DNA of 32,530 nucleotides from DAOUCV01 sp034432095 (lineage in GTDB: Bacteria; Chloroflexota; Dehalococcoidia; Dehalococcoidales; UBA2162). The position numbers and the translations under genes were made by a program. The DNA lies in assembly GCA_034432095.1 (NCBI GenBank), contig DAOUCV010000056.1, positions 1 through 32,530 of the forward strand, given 5' to 3'. This document shows, piece after piece, positions 30,500 to 32,530 of the stretch (the first letter of the stretch is position 1; each line of letters starts with the position of its first letter). The notes beneath the pieces were generated by a model. The model saw nothing but the letters and a program-made list of their open reading frames with translations, did not search any database and was not told the origin of the DNA.

Positions 30500-32062
30500 A
30501 TGACTGAGGATATCAAGATAAAGGAAAACCAGCTGGCTACTCTAAGAGAACGCCGGGAAAAAGTGCAGGAGATGGGTGGTGGAGAGCGTGTGGAGGCGCA
30601 GAAAAAGAGGGGCAAGCTAACGGCTCGGGAGCGCATATACGCCCTGCTGGACAAGGACTCCTTTCGTGAAACCGGTATGTTCGCCAAGAGCCGGGGAGCG
30701 GTCACTGACATCCCTGCCGATGCGGTGGTTACTGGCTATGGCAAAATTGATGGCAGAAAGGTGTATATCTTCTCTCAGGACTTCACCAGCACCGGAGGCA
30801 CACTGTCAGAAATCCATTCAAAAAAGATTTGCAGTGTGCTGGACAACGCCATGAAGGCAGGTTGTCCCGTTATCGGCATAAATGACTCTGGTGGTGCCAG
30901 GATTCAAGACGGGGTTGACGCTCTGTCCGGGTATGGTCAGATTTTTTACCGAAATGTCCGGGCTTCCGGAGTAATCCCTCAGATATGTGCTATCTTGGGA
31001 CCGAATGCTGGGGGTGCTGTGTACTCTCCCGCGCTGATGGACTTCATCTTCATGGTCAAGGGTATAAGCCATGCCTTCATTACCGGACCAAGGGTGGTCA
31101 AGGCAGTAATGGGGCAGGAAATCAGCGAGGAGGAATTGGGTGGGGCTATAGTGGCTCAGCGAAAGGCTGGAGTTGCCTGTCGCTCGGAGAATAGCGAAAA
31201 GGAATGCTTCCAGAGCATAAAGGAATTACTGAGTTATCTGCCATCAAGTAACCGGGAAAAGCCACCAAAGATTGATTGGGGCGATAAGCCCGACCGTAAG
31301 GACGGTTCTTTATTTGCTCTCGTTCCCGCTTCGCCGAATAAGCCCTATGATATGCACAAGCTCATCGAAAGAATCTTTGACCAGAGCCAGGAAGGTAAGA
31401 ACTATTTCGAGCTATTCCCCCTGTTTGCCACCAATATCATCACCTGTTTCGCCCGGCTGAATGGGTGGTCGGTTGGCATCATTGCCAACCAGCCGATGTC
31501 AAAGGCGGGGTGTCTGGATATTGATGCCAGTGATAAGGCATCCCGGTTCATCAGGTTCTGTGATGCCTTTAATATCCCAGTTATCAATCTGGTTGATGTC
31601 CCCGGATACCTGCCCGGGACTGACCAGGAGTGGGGGGGAATAATCAGACACGGGGCGAAGATGCTTTATGCCTATTCAGAAGCAACGGTACCCAAAATTA
31701 CGCTCGTCATTAGAAAAGCCTATGGCGGCTCATACCTTGGGATGTGCAGTAAGGACTTGGGTGCCGATTTTGTCTTCTGCTGGCCCTCTACCGAGCTGGC
31801 GGTGATGGGGGCGGAGGGAGCTGCCCCGATAATATTTAGAAGAGAGCTGGAGAAAGCCGAAGACCCCGAGAAGTTATTAGAGGTAAAAATTAAGGAGTAC
31901 CGGGAGGAGTTTGCCAATCCTTATAAAGCGGCGGAGCATTTACACGTTGATGATGTGATTGACCCGGCAGAAACAAGGCCAAGGCTGATAGAGGCTCTGG
32001 AAATGACGCTGGATAAGGTAGAAGACAGACCCCTCAGGAAGCACGGCATTATGCCGGTATGA
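30500..32062 (+). CDS. Biotin-dependent acyl-CoA carboxylase / decarboxylase carboxyltransferase subunit
   Basis: The product belongs to the propionyl-CoA carboxylase beta / methylmalonyl-CoA decarboxylase alpha family, which moves a carboxyl group between biotin and an acyl-CoA. Two crotonase-like halves are visible: the N-terminal part with FSQDFTSTGGTLSEIHSKKI, INDSGGARIQDGVDALSGY and LGPNAGGAVYSPALMDFIF, and the C-terminal part with LVDVPGYLPGTDQEWGGIIR, AYGGSYLGMCSKDLGAD and MGAEGAAPIIFR. The ATG at 30500 with GGAG 6 bases upstream gives 520 residues, normal length; a GTG at 30488 overlaps that site and is less likely. No biotin carboxylase or biotin carrier gene follows, so partners lie elsewhere. 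Whether it carboxylates or decarboxylates cannot be told. Confidence 0.92.
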   Translation: MTEDIKIKENQLATLRERREKVQEMGGGERVEAQKKRGKLTARERIYALLDKDSFRETGMFAKSRGAVTDIPADAVVTGYGKIDGRKVYIFSQDFTSTGGTLSEIHSKKICSVLDNAMKAGCPVIGINDSGGARIQDGVDALSGYGQIFYRNVRASGVIPQICAILGPNAGGAVYSPALMDFIFMVKGISHAFITGPRVVKAVMGQEISEEELGGAIVAQRKAGVACRSENSEKECFQSIKELLSYLPSSNREKPPKIDWGDKPDRKDGSLFALVPASPNKPYDMHKLIERIFDQSQEGKNYFELFPLFATNIITCFARLNGWSVGIIANQPMSKAGCLDIDASDKASRFIRFCDAFNIPVINLVDVPGYLPGTDQEWGGIIRHGAKMLYAYSEATVPKITLVIRKAYGGSYLGMCSKDLGADFVFCWPSTELAVMGAEGAAPIIFRRELEKAEDPEKLLEVKIKEYREEFANPYKAAEHLHVDDVIDPAETRPRLIEALEMTLDKVEDRPLRKHGIMPV

Positions 32063-32120
32063 TTTTTAGCGGATTTAGTCCATCCCTCTTAAATACCCCT
32101 TATTTACTTTCAGGATATTG

Positions 32121-32152
32121 GGGCGGTGGTGGCTAATTTTTCTTAACCGCCC
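32121..32152 (+). terminator. candidate hairpin after the carboxyltransferase gene
   Basis: GGGCGGT (32121-32127) pairs with ACCGCCC (32146-32152). The loop is 18 bases and contains the T-run rather than the tail, so it is a poor intrinsic terminator by the usual rule. It lies 58 bases after the stop. Function is uncertain. Confidence 0.3.
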
Positions 32153-32174
32153 AGGTTGCATTCGAACAGAAAAG

Positions 32175-32277
32175 GAGTCTAAGAGGGGCACTAGCCCATC
32201 TTTTTTTGTATCTCCCCCTCTCCTTTTAAGTAGCGAAGGGACAAAATGTTATGTAAGAGGGACTGCGCCCCTCTCAG
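32175..32277. repeat. nested-hairpin intergenic repeat, copy D (two opposed partial copies)
   Basis: A reverse-oriented fragment (32175-32205) carries GAGTCTAAGAGGGGC, the complement of the CTCTTAGACTC end of copy A. A forward fragment follows (32212-32277) with CTCCCCCTCTCCTT, identical over 14 bases to copy A, and the hairpin AGAGGG-ACTGCGC-CCCTCT. The two face each other around the end of a minus-strand ORF, whose last 30 or so codons come from this repeat. Confidence 0.65.
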
Positions 32278-32530
32278 TATACGAAACGTTACATTATATA
32301 TAATATACTTTGAGTCCTCGCTTTCTTCCAAAACATTACTAGGAATTGGTGCACCTAAGGCAACGAGAAGGGTTATCTTTCTATCCTGCAATCGCTCGAT
32401 TTCACTGCTTATCCTCTCCTCTTTCTCGCTAAATTCCTTCGACTTAGTGTTCAGCTCAATGGCCTCCTTATCATTCCTCAATCTGTGCTCTACTTCGCGC
32501 CGCCGCCTATCCTCCTTGGTGTATATAAGC
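32191..32530 (-). CDS. Partial coiled-coil protein (5' end outside window), C-terminus formed by a repeat
   Basis: The minus-strand frame is open from the right edge to a stop at 32191-32193, at least 112 residues. The N-terminal visible part is strongly charged and helical (EDRRRREVEHRLRNDKEA, KEFSEKEERISSEIERLQDR), likely a coiled coil. It is followed by a short hydrophobic stretch (ITLLVALGAPIPSNV) and then residues translated from the dispersed repeat (RGAQSLLHNILSLRYLKGEG). No ATG is visible, which fits a start beyond the window. I do not recognise the family. The repeat-derived tail suggests the original stop was lost when the element inserted. Confidence 0.5.
   Translation of the reverse strand, partial: LIYTKEDRRRREVEHRLRNDKEAIELNTKSKEFSEKEERISSEIERLQDRKITLLVALGAPIPSNVLEESEDSKYIIYNVTFRILRGAQSLLHNILSLRYLKGEGEIQKKMG

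Noticed and set aside
32150..32175. TTCGAA-containing stretch resembling a tRNA T-loop
   Set aside because: The flanking bases do not pair as a T-stem and no acceptor, D-arm or anticodon arm can be built around it.

Overview
The window (about 32.5 kb, roughly 50% GC) reads as bacterial chromosome from an anaerobic, probably acetogenic or CO-metabolising member of the Chloroflexota, most likely class Dehalococcoidia. That assignment is inference. It rests on a bacterial-type AcsB beside a complete Wood-Ljungdahl gene set, archaeal-looking two-domain sugar-1-phosphate nucleotidyltransferases, and the general protein style. No rRNA, tRNA, CRISPR array, transposase or prophage gene was found, and no stretch above 300 bases lacks a gene.

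Layout. (1) Positions 1-5418 hold housekeeping DNA genes: the 3' end of an FtsK/SpoIIIE translocase on +, then on the minus strand a yebC-ruvC-ruvA cluster followed by uvrB, and a previously hidden 46-codon basic ORF that overlaps the uvrB stop. (2) Positions 5540-11072 hold a UDP-amino-sugar module: GlmM-type mutase, two tandem paralogous nucleotidyltransferase/left-handed beta-helix proteins, and GlmS. (3) Positions 11217-28687 hold one long co-directional C1 cluster: cooC, fhs, cooC-like, folD, a 72-residue unknown, acsD, cooS/acsA, acsB, acsC, acsE, [NiFe] hydrogenase small and large subunits, metV, metF, a DUF3786-like protein and mobA. (4) Positions 28688-30045 hold a degenerate receiver protein meeting a transglutaminase/TPR protein tail to tail. 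(5) Positions 30121-32062 hold a small Cys-motif protein and a biotin-dependent carboxyltransferase subunit. The right edge holds a partial coiled-coil ORF running into a repeat.

How the genes work together. Formate is activated on tetrahydrofolate by Fhs, converted to methylene-THF by FolD and reduced to methyl-THF by MetVF. AcsE moves the methyl to the corrinoid protein AcsCD. CooS reduces CO2 to CO and AcsB assembles acetyl-CoA; two CooC-type ATPases probably load nickel into CooS and AcsB. A soluble-looking [NiFe] hydrogenase lies between acsE and metVF, which suggests that H2 supplies electrons to the pathway, perhaps to MetVF. Formate dehydrogenase is absent from the window, but MobA at the end of the cluster could serve a molybdenum or tungsten formate dehydrogenase elsewhere.

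Most notable: the hydrogenase large subunit ends exactly at the histidine where others are cleaved; the receiver-like protein has lost every phosphotransfer residue and seems to start at ATT behind a perfect consensus promoter; glmM looks leaderless; only one of the tandem nucleotidyltransferases keeps the acetyltransferase motif; and a family of nested-hairpin intergenic repeats occurs at four loci.
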